Positions 37,081 to 51,400 of a stretch of 64,000 nt of DNA are shown here, piece after piece. Under the pieces are notes generated by a model, which saw only the letters and a list, made by a program, of their open reading frames with translations, did no database searches and was not told the DNA's origin. This stretch comes from Misgurnus anguillicaudatus (taxonomy: Eukaryota > Chordata > Actinopteri > Cypriniformes > Cobitidae). The stretch lies in contig NC_073346.2 of assembly GCF_027580225.2 (NCBI RefSeq), positions 11,062,001 to 11,126,000 of the forward strand, in the 5' to 3' direction. The position numbers were made by a program, and so were the translations under genes. Position 1 is the stretch's first letter, and each line of letters begins with the position of its first letter.

Positions 37081-37958
37081 TGACATTAGAAAACCATTAA
37101 GGCAGAATAAGGAAAGTATTTATATCTCTTGTGTGCCATCTTAATTACAACAAACGTGCGCTCGCATGATGCGTTGTAAATATTTGCGGTACATTCTTCC
37201 TTCACAAATCACAACTTATCAATCAAACAAGAAAATCTGGGGTATATCCCGCCTCCACATTTCCATGACCTTATGCTTTACAAAGACTTTGTAAAGTAAC
37301 AGATGACATAATCATAAACAAAACCTGTCAGACAGAAAGGAGACGTTTGTCTACTCACGCTCCTTCTCTCCTCGTCATAGCGCTCTTAACCTACTAAAGA
37401 AATTCCTCCAGTAATGCATTGGTTGTTTATACTAAGATGGTAGATAAACTCGCATCAATCTTCAGTCATCACCGCTAATGTCCCGCCCCATATTTGGAGA
37501 TTCTGTCACGCTCCCACACTTAAAATATGATGCCTGCTCTTTCTGCATGAACGTTATGTTATCAGAAATAATTACTCAGAACACATACCAATGGGGTTAG
37601 AGCGAATAATACAAAAACTTCATTTTAAAACGTTAGCAAGTTTACACTGGCAGTACAAAGATGTATTATACATGGGCAGGAAATGATACGTTTGAATTAT
37701 AAAGAAAGAGGACAAATATAGTTTGCTTTACAACAGGATTCAGCACAAATTTACCAGTTAACAAGCCCGTTAGTTCTCAGAGAGCCACAAAACAGACTCG
37801 CTGTCGGTCCCGATGGCCTTTATCATACTGTACAGTTTTATCACTTTAATAAACTTGATGACTAAAAGCAGTAAACGTTGTCTAAACACAACAGTCTTTG
37901 CAATGCATCAAAACTCAGACAAGTGACATGTTTCATTACATGATGCTTCAGTTAAGAT
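37081..37958. other. Intergenic, unassigned
   Basis: Unique-looking; no coding signal. Confidence 0.4.
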
Positions 37959-38078
37959 ACACTCTTAAAAATAAAGGTGCCTAAAAGGTTTTTCACAGCG
38001 ACCAAAAACAGAAAGGTTCTGGAGATTTTAAACCTTCTTTGTGGAACCATTTAGACAAAAATGGTTCTTCTTGTAGCA

Positions 38079-38628
38079 CACTGTAAAAAAGCAGCGTTTT
38101 TGTCAAATCAACATATATTTTTATATTACTTTAACTTAAAGGTGGTGTGTGTACATTTAAGCGACATCTGGTGATGAGATTACAAATTGCAACCAACAGC
38201 TCACCCCTCAATTTTAAAACGCATATGGTAGCCGCCACATGACAAACTTGTCGTCGTCTGAGACAACGTAGGGATGAAACGTGCTCTGTAGAGCAATTTT
38301 GTCAGTTTAGGGCTACTGTAGAAACATGACAGCGACTTCCATGTAAGTGGACCCGCTGTGTATGGAGATAAAAACGACTCATTCTGAGGTAATAAAAACA
38401 ATACAGTTCATTATGTAAGGTCTTTATACACCACTGATAATATAGTTATGAATATTATATTGCATTTCTGTCAAGAGATCCCTCTAAACGTTACATGATG
38501 CACCTTTAACAAATTAAGTTAAACAATTTCAACTTGTTTTTATGAGTTATGTCAACTTAAAACAGTACATTGAATTGACTTGCAAAACCAAGTTGTTTTA
38601 ACTTAATCCTAGATCTTTTTTTACAGTG
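38079..38628. mobile_element. Middle MITE of the nest
   Basis: Ends CACTGTAAAAAA and TTTTTTACAGTG, with internal inverted ACTTTAACTTAA / TTAAGTTAAAC. Confidence 0.7.
38136..38509. mobile_element. Family C repeat, copy 3, innermost insertion
   Basis: TTAA at both ends (TTAAAGGTGG... and ...CACCTTTAA); the body is the reverse complement of 24411-24777. TTAA flanks would fit piggyBac-type insertion (inference). Confidence 0.65.
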
Positions 38629-38923
38629 CACCTTTATTTTTAAGAGCATAGCACATAGTATTTGTGAAAGATGTCTTAAAGATAAAATAAAGATGTGAAT
38701 GTGTTACCGTAAACATCAATATAGATTTGAAACAGCCACAAATATATTTAAATAAAAGAGAAATGATTTACTGCAGTTCTAGAGTCCAGTTTCTTGACAA
38801 ATTGATAAATAATATTTTTTCTTTTTCAAATTTTGATAAAAAAACAACCCTGACAACATTATAATTACAGTTAAATAAAACATAACTGCTCTTCATTGTA
38901 ATATACATTCATAACCAACATCC

Positions 38924-38929
38924 TTTATT
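38924..38929 (-). terminator. Candidate poly(A) signal of tnfrsf11b
   Basis: AATAAA on the minus strand (CTGTAAATAAAGGATG context), about 165 bases downstream of the stop. Other AT-rich hexamers further down could also serve. Confidence 0.45.
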
Positions 38930-39095
38930 TACAGCTTCAATAGATTCAGCCTTTTATAGTGTTTCAGTCCAATATAAAAACGAAATCATCTTTACAACAA
39001 ATCAGTAACCCCAACTCTCCACTTTTAGCGAAAATATGTACAACTTCTTTCTATTTAAATAACCCTTCGTTCAGTCGTCTTTTGATATGGCATCA

Positions 39096-39487
39096 TCAGT
39101 CATTCAAGGGTTTGGTTTTGAAGCACGTGCTGTCCTGGATCATGTTGACGATCATCTTTTCGTACATGCGGTGTAAGGACGACGCGCTGATGATGCGACT
39201 CATCCTCTTCAGAGTTTTCATGAGGGGTCGACGGGCGCCTTTCGAGCGGAGTTTGCGGAGGCTGATGTTTAAAGCCTTGGCCAGGTCCTGACCTCTGTTG
39301 TTCATCTTCCACAGGTGGAGAAGCTGCAGGATGTAGCTTTGTGAAGGACAGGAGCGGACCACAGTTCGAACGTCCTCCTCGCTCACTTTTTCTCCAGGTA
39401 AACTATCCATCAGCATCAACAGGTCTTCCAGAGTGAGGTTTTTAACACTGGCACAGCGGGATACTTTCCTCTCGCAGTGGTTCACAC
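39096..39487 (-). CDS. tnfrsf11b: tnfrsf11b last exon (second death-domain-like module and tail)
   Basis: Acceptor TTCTTCTCAG|GTGTGAACC; the joined codon reads Q-G-V-N-H-C. Contains LTLEDLLMLMDSLPGEKV, then LLHLWKMNNRGQDLAKAL, then a basic segment (RKLRSKGARRPLMKTLKRM) in the place of the heparin-binding region. The stop is at 39096-39098. The tail cysteine (DSTCFKTKPLND) may be the dimerising cysteine known from mammalian OPG, although its position differs (inference). Confidence 0.95.
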
Positions 39488-42400
39488 CTGAGAAGAAATG
39501 ACGAGCTCGTCAGTCCTACATTATATAATAAACCCAATTCACACACAGCACTTTGGTCCCAGAAAATGTCTGTAAAATTGGTTTCTGTGTGAACACAAAC
39601 ACGTCTCGTAAGTCTTCGGGGAACTCCCCCGTGAAGGGGACATAGTATCATTCAGGAAAGCCTTCCGTGTGAACAAGATGCAGAAAAATGCCGTAATTGC
39701 TCTATTCACCAAGTGAATTTTAGTCAGCCACGCTATGAGACACAAAAACCGCAACTTCCTTAATAGTTTACACATCAAGACCTCTAATCTTTCAAGGGAA
39801 TCGGGCTGATTACGTCACCCGATTCACAAACTACGGAGCTGGGAATCTGATTGAGACCAAAAACAGCGTTTGTGCAGCTTAATGTGTGAGCGTTTGATGC
39901 TTTTGGCAGCTTTTTCCAATTACAGATAGAGCGAACGTACAGCTCAAGTGCTTCATGCCTTCCTCACTCATTCATGATCAGTGGCGGCATGATATGTAAG
40001 CAACAAAAAATGGTAAAGCGGTTACTGTTATGATACTAGTAGAATATATCAGGGCTACCAGCCACTCAGATTCGATAACCAGAAAAAACTGTTATGTAAT
40101 TTTAATTATACAACAGTTCTTTCTGGTTCTCGAATCTGATTGGCTAAGAGCTATACGATATTGTACTGATAACAGCACAGTAACCGCTTCACCTTTCGTA
40201 TCATTCCACCACCTAGTGAATGGAGGTCCTAAACAGGCTCATCTCTGAATGGACAAACACAGACGCCCTGTTTTTAAACACTCTCCGTGTGTCTCATTAG
40301 TTCACTAGCTCATAAATCAGTCTGTGAATCCCCAATCGGAAGTTATTATTCCGTCAAAGATCAGCGCTCTTGGATGTTACGTTAAACTTAATGGGATTAA
40401 TGTCTTGTCACATCGTGTGGACGATTAACACTTGGAAAGAGGAATGTAACTTAAACACTCATTTTTTTCTGGAGCTATATCTCTTATCAGAATGCGAAAA
40501 CCCCGTGGAACTGCAGGTAAGCACCGCAGCTTTTAAATGTGGACATTGATCATTTATTTAATCGCGACGTGACTATTAAAACATGTTATGAGATATCGCC
40601 ACTGGTATATTTATAAGCAGCATGCAAAAACATCTCTCTGACACTTATAAAAAACTGTTTTATATAGTACTGACAAGAACGAAGTCTAATAATAACCGAG
40701 TGCTCGTATCGCGTTAAGATTAAATGGTAAACCAACAGTAACATTATAGAAGTATAGTTTTATTAACTTTTACCTCGCGCCAAAACAATAACAACACAAA
40801 AGACACTAAATATGAATAAGAAAACATGATTTTCATCATGACACCAAATACTGCTGATTTGATCTAATTTTTGATCATCAGGCCAACATGAGAGCCAGGG
40901 AATCCCTGTCAAAGATGCAGCCCAGAGTGGGCGGCGGCCAGCGGGGCGAGCGAACACTGACGTCCGCTCATGCTTTGGTTCTCATACATACCGAATCTCA
41001 CTAAGCAAACGTTCAAACAGGCGCTATCTTTACTAATCGACTGTAGATTTAAATATAATACATATATATTCTCGACTGAACTAATCTTAAAACTACACTT
41101 TGTGACCAAGAAATTGTAATATTTAAAAACGGCGAATCCGTCCATTGAGTTGTTATGAGCTTCAAAGCAGCCGAGGCCTACGGCCTCGTGCCTCTGGCCT
41201 AATCACAGCCGTGATGATATAGAGCTATATCACACTCCTACTCGAGCGATATTGCTTAAATACGTCACATGTCTTTACGGGATCTCGTGAATGCACGCAC
41301 AGATTCTGGAAAATCATTGGCAGTGTGAATGAACCAAAAATCAAACGATCTTGGACAAATCCCGGACGCATTTTCGGTGATCTCTGTAATAAAGTCATCA
41401 TGTCTCTTAAAAAGGAAAACAAATACTGAATGCAACAAAATGACTAGAGATGCTTCGATCAATCGGCCGCAGATTGGGGAAATGAAAGTTTAAACTATCA
41501 AAACCTGAAAACACATGCATTAAATGACTCGATCGGTACTCACTAAATTTGCCAATCTCATTGCGGACAATTGCATTCTCATCATACTGAGAGTTTATTA
41601 TTTGCATGTGTTTTCAGGTTTTGACAGTTGAAACTTAAATTTTCCTCACAGCTTGTCTTGTCAGCATACACTGGACGTGCGCGAACACATGCAGCCTGTC
41701 ATCAGTACACGTATACAGAGTGATCTTTCTCAAGTCTTAAAGCTACAGTAACCTAATTAATCTCTCAATAAAATCACTCTCTGCTCTTCACTGAACAACT
41801 GTTGTACTTCATATGAATGCGTGTTTATTTAATTCATACAGTAAAGACTGTGCAGTGTTTTATTTTCATTACTTTTAACAGACATAAACCTTAAGCCATA
41901 TTAAATATTATTATTATTATTCCTGTATTTAACCAGGAGAAATCATATTGAGACTATAGTCTTTTTTTCATATCTCTTTGCAGAATATTTATTTGATTCT
42001 TTATTAAAACAATAATATACCTAATTACTGCAAATAATATAACAAAGTCAACATCTGTGGTATTACTTTATCTAGAAAAATGTTAACAGTTACAGTCATC
42101 AGAGAGCTTGCATATCAGCTTGAAGAATCGTTATTGGCTGATCACAAAGGCAACAAATCGATATCGGCTTCAAAAATCCTGATCGGAGCATCCCTAAAAA
42201 TGACAAAAGTGTTTTGTTTTCTTTACTAGAATTTTGACAATTTTAACTATTTAGAAAACGACTATTTAACTATAGAGTGCTGCAACAAAGCTTATATTTA
42301 TTAACGTTAGCTTGACATACAATTTGAATTAAAAAATACTGTAGAGTAATTGGTTTTGAAGGTTTGAAAGATAAGTGGATATTTCATTATTATTGTGGAT

Positions 42401-45400
42401 AGTATCTTTTTAAAATAAGTAAATTAGTAATAATTTGAGTCTTTTACACAATAACAAAATAATTAGATATGCACAATATTAAATTTGTGTACCGATAGCC
42501 GATTATTCAGACTGATGTCTGCCGATACACTGTAAAGAAATCCTGGTCGCGCGTAAATGTTTAAGAACTTGAATTAAATAGGTCGTTTTTAATTTCTTAA
42601 CTAGTGAGGAGTTGTCTGTATAAATAAAAAAATAAAGTTAAATGAGCTTAAGTTATTACAAATTTATTTTTTATAATTTACAGCAACTTCTAACTAGTCA
42701 AAAAAGGTTGAAATTACTTATTAAAGAGGGGTCGCACACCGGCCGCGCAGCTTACCGCCATTCTTAAAAAAATCAAACAAATTGTTTTCTATGAGTATAC
42801 GCACTGTCCGCGCCGGCCAGCTTTGACTCAGAAAGTTGCTCAAATCCCTGTCGCACCACACAGCGCCACTCACATAGTTTAACATTTAAATAACATCATA
42901 TTTGTCCCAAATCATTAAGGATTAACATGGGCTGCTAACATATATTTAGCATTTTGAAGTAGACGCTATCTGACAAAGCTTGCGCTATTTAACGTGCACT
43001 TCCGGTTTACGATACCTCCGAGTTGTTCTAGACGCGACACTGAGCTGCGCGGCTGGTGTGCGATCCCCTTAAACTCAAATATTTAATTCTGAAGATAACA
43101 TTTTTTGAATGTTCAAAATGTATAATATGACCATGAATATTAAACATTCGGCTCGTCATTTCAAAATGTGTGTTCGGCGTCTCATGTAAACTTATGTGCA
43201 TCACATGTCATTTCAAAATAGTTGCAGGAGCTCCGAAGGGGTTTACGATAAAAGAGACGCTAACGTTTCATGTGTAATCAGAGTTTAGTGTTAAAGGTGC
43301 TCTAAACATTTTTTGTTTCATATAGTAAACATCTCCTCACTATCTGCTAGCTGCCTGTCCCCTGAACACACTGTAAAAAAAGCGGTCTCCACAAACTGCA
43401 ACAAAAACAAAGTGGTTAAACCTACCACCACGAAACATAACAAAGTGTTCCAGCCAATAAACGACAAGAAGGTTTTGGGAGTGGGGGTTGGGTGCATTCA
43501 TGACTCGTTCAGAAAGCACAGAAGGGAGGGGGAGGGGAGGAGTTAGCTACGCTCCGTTTTGAATGTCAACAAAAAGTGACGTTACACACCTTTAAGTGTC
43601 TTGCGAGTTCTGTTAATGTGAGCATCTCTTTTATCATAAACTATTTTAAAGCGTGTGCGGCAGGCACATGATGCACTGAACACATATTTTGACATGACTC
43701 ATGATGCACATCGTGTCATTATCTGGTCCATCCTGTATGTAGTTTCCCTTGTTTCATGTGACAGGATCAGGGTAGCCCTTATTATTGTTCTCTTGTTTTG
43801 TGTGGAGAGTCACGTGGCCTGTGTTTTGTGTACCTCGTGCTCTCCTGTCTTAAGTCTTGACCCCGCCCCATTGTTTTCTTGTTAATTATTCATTGTTAGT
43901 TAAAAGCCCTTCATCTGTGTGTCCTCGTTCCCTAGTTTAGTTCTCCCAATTTAATGCCCTTGTGACTACTGTCTTGTGCTGGATCATTGTTCATTTTATG
44001 ATGAAGTTGTGTCACAATGCTTACATGTAGTGTCACGTTATTTTATTTATTTGGACCTTCTAGGGTGTTTTTGTTGTTATATAATAAAAATCTTTTGGTT
44101 GAGAGCTGTCTGCACTTGGGTTCTGTGTTCCCGACACATAGGTTGACATGACGCACTGAACACATTTTGAATTCGTGCCCATCGGAAGAGCAGTTATTGG
44201 CCACCATTGCACACAGCTCAAATTCATTGCATTTTTTCCTGTTCTCTTTTGATTGACAGGATATATCAGCCATTACTATCGGCTGTTCTTAAATTGCTTT
44301 CATCTTCCGATTCTGATTATTGTCCAGTATATAGGTGCATCTCTAAAAATTACATGTAGGGTCCAAACCCCCAACATATGACCAAAATATCTTCTATGAC
44401 CACTAATGGTTTCACTTCCTTGCTCGTACTCATGACAACCTTCCTGATACTTATGATATTTAGGACTGTTTAAAAAAAAATAATCCCCTTAAAATGACCT
44501 CGCCTGTCTATTCAGTTCAGTTTGAAACTGAAAATGACTAATCAGATTGAAACTGACTTTTGTATAGCTGGATTAAGCTCTGTCGTCTTATTCCAGGAAT
44601 ATTGGCCAAAGTGATTTGCTGACCTTGAATGATACTGAAGAGCTTGTCTTGGTCTTTATTTTGTTCTCTCCAGAGACGGAGCAGGTGCAGTGTCTGATGA
44701 TGAGGACTGCAGCTTTTCTTCAGCCTCTCAACGTTCTTCCAGTCCACCTTGCGTCCTGGAAGACTCTCAGAAAGACGTTCCACGGAGATGGAGGCCAGCG
44801 GAGGAGACGCCACAAACTGAAATATTGCTTCCTCGCATAACGTAATGTCTGGAAAAAGATGCAAGAGAGGTGCACTTACGCAAATGGTAGCAAAATAAAC
44901 ACATTCCAAACAAATCACATGGTTTAGCAAAGGCCAAACTCAAAATAAAACATGCAGTATTTGGCAGCTGCATTAAGCCCTTATGTTGTCACTTTCAATT
45001 CGTGTTTTTACATGTACGTTTAAAGCATTTTTGCCCTTGCATATCTTAAAAAAATTCACTCCACCCTAAATGTAGACATTCAGGATTAAAGAACTTGTCA
45101 CGTATCTGGTTTTTAAATGTAGGGTAAAATGTATAAGGTTATTAGATTAAAGGGCATGTAATGTAACCTAATGCAATTTATTACATTTTTTTTCTTTGAT
45201 TATCCACATTTACACCTACAGACTCAACACTTGTTGACAGCAATTCACACTGTAAAACTGTCATTAATTCCTTTGACATGATTTAATCTAAGGAAACAGG
45301 AAATACAAGAAACGTTATTCTTGTGAGTCAATGAACAGAGATTCGGCAGAGTGCCTCCAAGCATTTCCTGGAAGTCTGAACGTAAGACTCACGTATCGTA

Positions 45401-48400
45401 TTTTGTACTTCATTTCCTTTTCTATCAATAGAAGCTGTTAAAAAAAAAGAAAAAAGAAAACTTTTTTCTGAATAATAGCCAAAAGAATTTCAGAATCATT
45501 TTGACTCAGCTTCTCCAAAGAAACTTTGTGAGTCACATAAAATAAACTCTGGTTACAAATTGCACATGGAGTCACAAGAATAAAATGTTTTGAATAAACA
45601 CATTTTTGTCACATCATATGATGATGATCTGATGATACCACTGTCAAATTCTTTTGATATGACTCTTCTAAACAGTCACATGTTGTCAAAGAATGAATCT
45701 GTTATGCTGACATTAATTCTTTATCATTTTCTGATGATACCCACTGACCCCCCGACACACACACACATAACCAACAGCACCCCACCCGAACTCTCAGACT
45801 TTCGTACCCAAATGTTAACGGTATGCTGATAGTACTATATAATGTTCGTTCAAATGGTAACACATATTTTTAGTTTTATAACTAATGTAAAAACTAATGT
45901 TAATATCTTTTCCCCAGAATTACCTCTGTAACTTTATTGACACGCCTTGTCTTTTGAATTTCGAGTACATTTTAATCCCCGTAGGCATATTTCCTATGAT
46001 TTATGTTAACCAATTATGGATTCAAGGTTAACAAATGAAGCCGAAATATATTATCATGAATTACAAGAGAAACGTTAAAATATCACATGCATTGCATTGT
46101 GAGTAAGGCTGCAACTAATGAATATAATTTTAAACAGTTATCCATCTGATTTCCTGCTAAATCGATTCATTGTTTGGTTAAGTTCTAAATAAAGAATTTT
46201 TTTATTTATTCAAACTTAATAAATAAGCGTATTCCATAGGAGTTGTTCATTGAGTTTTAACTCTTTCGCCGCCAGCGTTTTAAAAAAAAGGAGGAGACAA
46301 TAGCTGGTTTTCTATCGAAACGTGTAATGCAAATTAGGTGGGTTTCGATTTAGTTACGATTGTGCAAGTTATAAATAAGCTAGCAGTCCACCTTGTAATT
46401 GCCAAACTTAATGCTGTGCACAGAAGAAGAAATGCTGCATTTTTGATGCAAGGGCATTGCGACGACGTTGAGCCCCTTATATGAGAAAAACAACGTATGC
46501 AGAAACAGCTAAAGGATCAGTCACGTGGGTTTAATGTTGCTTACGTCAGAATTAATTCGGCAAATGCGTTTCCATCTTCCATTATTTGCATTTACTTTTT
46601 TTGCATTAGTCAAAATCCACCTCAGGCGAGCGTAAAAACATTTTTGCGAATTAAGGGATTTTTAATTTGAAATGAGCTGTTTCCATTACCCGTTTCTTAT
46701 GCGATACTTCAAAATGTACATATATCAGCTACTAGCTGTGTTTCCATCCAAAGTTGCATATTAAACTTAATTGCTTACCGTATTTTCTGGAGTATAAGTC
46801 GCATCAGTCAAAAATGCGTTTTGAAGAGGAAAATATATATAATTCGCAGTGGACTATACGTTGCGTTTATTTAGAAAATGATTTAACAAAATCCAAGCCG
46901 AAGAACAGACATTTAATCTGGAAAGTTATTCAACTTAACAATAGCAGACAGAACAGCAGGCTGAATAGGTGTCACTACATGTTAAAATAACATAACGGTT
47001 ATTAGCACAATAGCATACAGAACATACCTGGGAGGCTGAATAGGCTAATTTAGCACGATAAGCCAAATTAAGTTCAAAAGGTCCCGAAGTCATTCCACAT
47101 CACAGAATCCATTGAATTACATAAATACAGGAGCAGCATAGGGCGGACTCTCGCGGCTGTAGACGGTAATGGTTTCTCTTGGTTCATATGAATTATTTTG
47201 ACATATAAGTCGCACCTGACTAGAAGTTCCAGAACCCGCCAAACTATGAAAAAAGTGTGACTTATAGTCCGAAAAATACGGTAATTGGAACGTTGAATTA
47301 AACATTTGCGAATAAAGCAGCTTTTCCATCCAGTGGGCTGAAGAGAGCAGCCGTCCAACGCTCACACATGACTTGACTTTTTTTAGGGACAATTAGGTAT
47401 TTTTTTCTGATAAAGTGTTTCCATCATAGTTCATGCGCATGTTTTTTAATCTGCATAGTTGAGTCAGATCAATTTCTTATCAGTTAAGTTTTTTATGCAC
47501 ATTTTTAGAATTTATGCACATCTTGGTGTTTCCATTCAGTGTTTTTTTTGCAATGCTTCAAAATGAGCATAAAAAAGGTACATGGAAACATAGCTAATGA
47601 TGACTACCACCATAATTACAGAGGCAATATTATGTCAGAATTACTAGGCTTGACCGTATAGTAATTCGTGCTTTGACCAATTTCACAACTTATCTGCGTA
47701 AATGACTGTGTCAACACGTTGTTCTGGTGCTAATTGTGAAAGTTAGTATTTAATGAAAGGTTATAGTAAACTATTATGAAATATGAAAATATATGAAAGT
47801 TTTTTTTTTTTTTTAGAAAACTGTGATTAAGCATGTACTCTTAATTTTGATGATTATGGTGATCAGTGAACTTTGGCTTGGTGACATTAAATTTCATCAA
47901 GCATTTTTAATGCTTGTTAACTTCTTGACGCACATTAATTTGTGGGCGGGTTGACGTCACTTTTTTACGTTGCTAACAATGCCTATATGGGTGATTCTCA
48001 CGAAACCATTGAAACACCACGGCACTAATGATTTTAGCTTTAAAATGTGTAATATAGTAACATTAAAAAGCATCAGAATTAACACAATATTGTGTTCTAC
48101 CTTGCACAATGTGTGATTTCAACATAAGAATTTATAATTGTAAATTTTATCTCATTTTCTGCTGAAATTCTCATTACCGCAATGTGTCCGGCTGTGTTTG
48201 AACATGCGTTATGTTGTAATTTAATCAAATTAACACACAAATATTAAGAAAAAAATAAATGGATGTTTTGCTAGACTACTTTAGATGACAGAAAAAATAT
48301 TTACAGAATATTCATGTATAATAATAATGAAGAAAAATTAGGAAAATGATGTGTCCATGCCTGATGTTCTCATCCTCCGCAACACTTTTTGAGAACAGTT

Positions 48401-51400
48401 TAAGCACACATACAGAATTTTAATAAAGTTTGATTTTGAGTGACCAAGCACATGGACCAGTTACTTCAAGATGGCTACCAGGTAAGATCATTTTTTTACA
48501 GTTAATTTGAAATATTGTCTTGTCAGAATGCTTACACGACATTTTGATTATCATTACCGCAACAGATGCTTATTAAATGTTAATTGAATTAATAGAAGCA
48601 TAATACTTTGATTTTAAATGCATGTGCAGAATCTCCAAATTATGTTCTTTCAGGTTTGTCATGTCATTTTGAAAATATGTCAGTGTTGATGTTTTCTAAC
48701 TGTTGTGGTAATGAGATTTTTTAGGACAAATTTTTTAAATTATGTTACAAAAAGTGTTAAATGATAAGTAAAAGTTTTTAAATTAATGTTCCCATTTACT
48801 CCAGACTTTGTTTTTCAATGTCTGGTGGGAAAAAAGTAAATTTAAGCAATTTTTACATTTTCATGCTTGAAAACCAAGTTTTCGTGAGAATCACCCATAT
48901 AGCCTAAGCCTACTGTCTACAAACATGAATAATATTAACATAACTATACATCGTTTTAAAGGTTGAGGGGTTTAGCGTCAGTGTATGGTCTCTGTGTTCA
49001 GATACAGATGCTCTAGCATCATAAATGTAGTATTTTGTGACAGAAGTCCAGATGACAACATACAAAATAAAAACTGGACTTGATATAATGATTGCGAGTC
49101 GAATCCAGTCTGCTTTAGATGTGTGAATAACCCATGAAAACCATCTAAAAGAATACATCCGATGACAATTTTTGTCCACAAACATGTATAATCCGTTAAA
49201 TATTGTTTACATCAGATTTCACATGAACGTCTTGTAATAGAATATAATATACAATCTGAGGAACGGTTGCAGTACAGTGCAAAAGTCTTAGGGCACCATG
49301 CTACCATTAGATTTGTTGTTTTTGCAATTGTATAGTGCTGATATATAATTATTTCTCAGTCTCTTTATTAGAAAATACAGGAAATGTGTATGTAGTATTA
49401 CAAACAGTATAAAAGTATAAGCTGAAGTGAGTGTCAAGTATTTAGGATAAACTTATCTTCCGCTTGAGCAATAGCAGGCAGCTGCAGGATCTCTTAAACC
49501 TAAATGAAATTAAATCCTAATTTCTAATCGAATGACTTCAGGACTTTAGTCTCCTCAAAAAAAGCTCAAGATGTGTTTAGTGCCAAGAGAGGTCACACTA
49601 AATACTGACTCATGCCTGAAAAAGACATTTAGTTCTGAATTTTTTGTGTGTGTGTGTACATATTTCCTGTACTTTCTGTTTGTATCTTAAGAAAAAGAGT
49701 GAAAAATAAATATGGATGGACATTAAAACTTACTTGTTAAAACAACAAAGCTGGTGATGGTGTTCTAAGACTTTTGAACAGTACTGTAGCTCGTAACACT
49801 GTATATGAGAGAGACACCTTCCAGTAAACACATGAACCTGCCTTCAAAGTTTGCTTTTAAAAGTAGGGCGGTAGTATAATACATAATATCCGAAAAACGA
49901 TGTTGAAAATAGTGACCTCATTTGACGTAACCTATTGTTGCTCGTTCCTCCACCAGCCAATGACTTCATGGAAAATGTAAATGTGTAGCCAATTAATCGG
50001 AAACTAGCGGACTATTCTGCAACATGGAACAATGAGGACTCCTAACTGTGAGTTTTTTCCTATTTGATACAGTTCGTAGAGTTTGTAAATAAAACATTGT
50101 AGTTCAACTGCATTTTATATGCTAACATAAGGATAAATAATAATAAGAACATGTAAGAAAAGGCACTAGTCATACAAAAACCCTAATTTTTGGTTTTATC
50201 GAGCTCAAACATGAAACATAACTTCTTTAGACTTGTGGCTTTGGGATCATTGCATTTTTAGGTGTCTCACACATGCTTATCATTAAGATTTTAAGTAATA
50301 AAAAGATGTTAGACAAAAAAATCATTCCATTCCATTGTACAGCTTCTCTAACTTTACATTTTTAACATAAAATAATTTTGAAACCTGGAAAATGAAGCTC
50401 AAAGTGTCTTCTTTCTAATGATATCATAGTTATGATCATACTCTAAATGGTTTGGTAAAACAACCCTTTTTAGTGAAAGTAGGTCTTTTCATGGTTTGGG
50501 CTAGAATGGGGGGGCTTTTCAAGAGGTTAAGACAAGTTTTAACCAGTTTATATGACACAGCCTTTCTAATGATTTTTATTGATGGAGCATATAGTGTATC
50601 TGAGGGCTATTATTATTACAAAATAAAACATCTGTGAATCATCTGAGGGTATTTGGTATGACTAAACAAAAATGTTATCTTTCTAATACCATGGATATCA
50701 CAGGAAATCAAATCTGTCTGAAATGATATGGCGTGTATGAGAGAAAGATGATTGTTTTCCAGATAACTTATTACTTAAGTTAGTCTGGGCCAAAGTATGC
50801 AACATAAACGTAAAAATGATACCTTTCTGTTGTTGGGGTGGTCCCCTTACAGGTTAATTTTTGTACCTTTATGGGAACACTCTAAAAAATGCTAGGTTAT
50901 TTTCAATGCAAAAAGGGACAAGCCCAGCACCTGGGTTAAAATTATGTTTATGTTTGACCCAACAATGGGTTAAATTACAATCCAGCAGGCTGGGCTCGTC
51001 TCTTTTTGATCCAATTTTCTCAGAGTGTATACACTGGAAAAAATGATTCATTGAATTTAATCAATTTTTTTAAGGTAAGTGGTTGCAATCAATTTATTTA
51101 AGCTACATTTAAACAAAAAAGATTAGTAAAGTAAAATAAAATATAAAACTTTTGTTTAAATGTAGCTTAAATAAATTGATTGCAACCACTTACCTTAAAA
51201 TTTTTTATTAAATTCAATGAATCATTTTTTTTTCAGTGAACACATTAAAAGTTGTACCTTTTGGTGTACAATATTATACCCCAAGGACCTATTGTGTACC
51301 TTAAGGAACAATTTTGTACCAGTTAAATTTTAGAAGTATATAAAACAGTTAACTGTACTAGGGGTGCACCGAGATTTCGGCCGAAAAAAAAATCCAGCCG

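Larger units (their letters stand above)
37959..38646. mobile_element. Outer MITE of a triple nest
   Basis: Inverted ends ACACTCTTAAAAATAAAGGT and ...ACCTTTATTTTTAAGAG. Confidence 0.8.
42464..44345. mobile_element. hAT-like element with two nested insertions
   Basis: Ends TAGATATGCACAAT... and ...TATAGGTGCATCTCTA; flanks AAAATAAT and AAAATTAC (6/8). Contains the TTAA-flanked MITE and the solo LTR listed separately. Confidence 0.55.
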
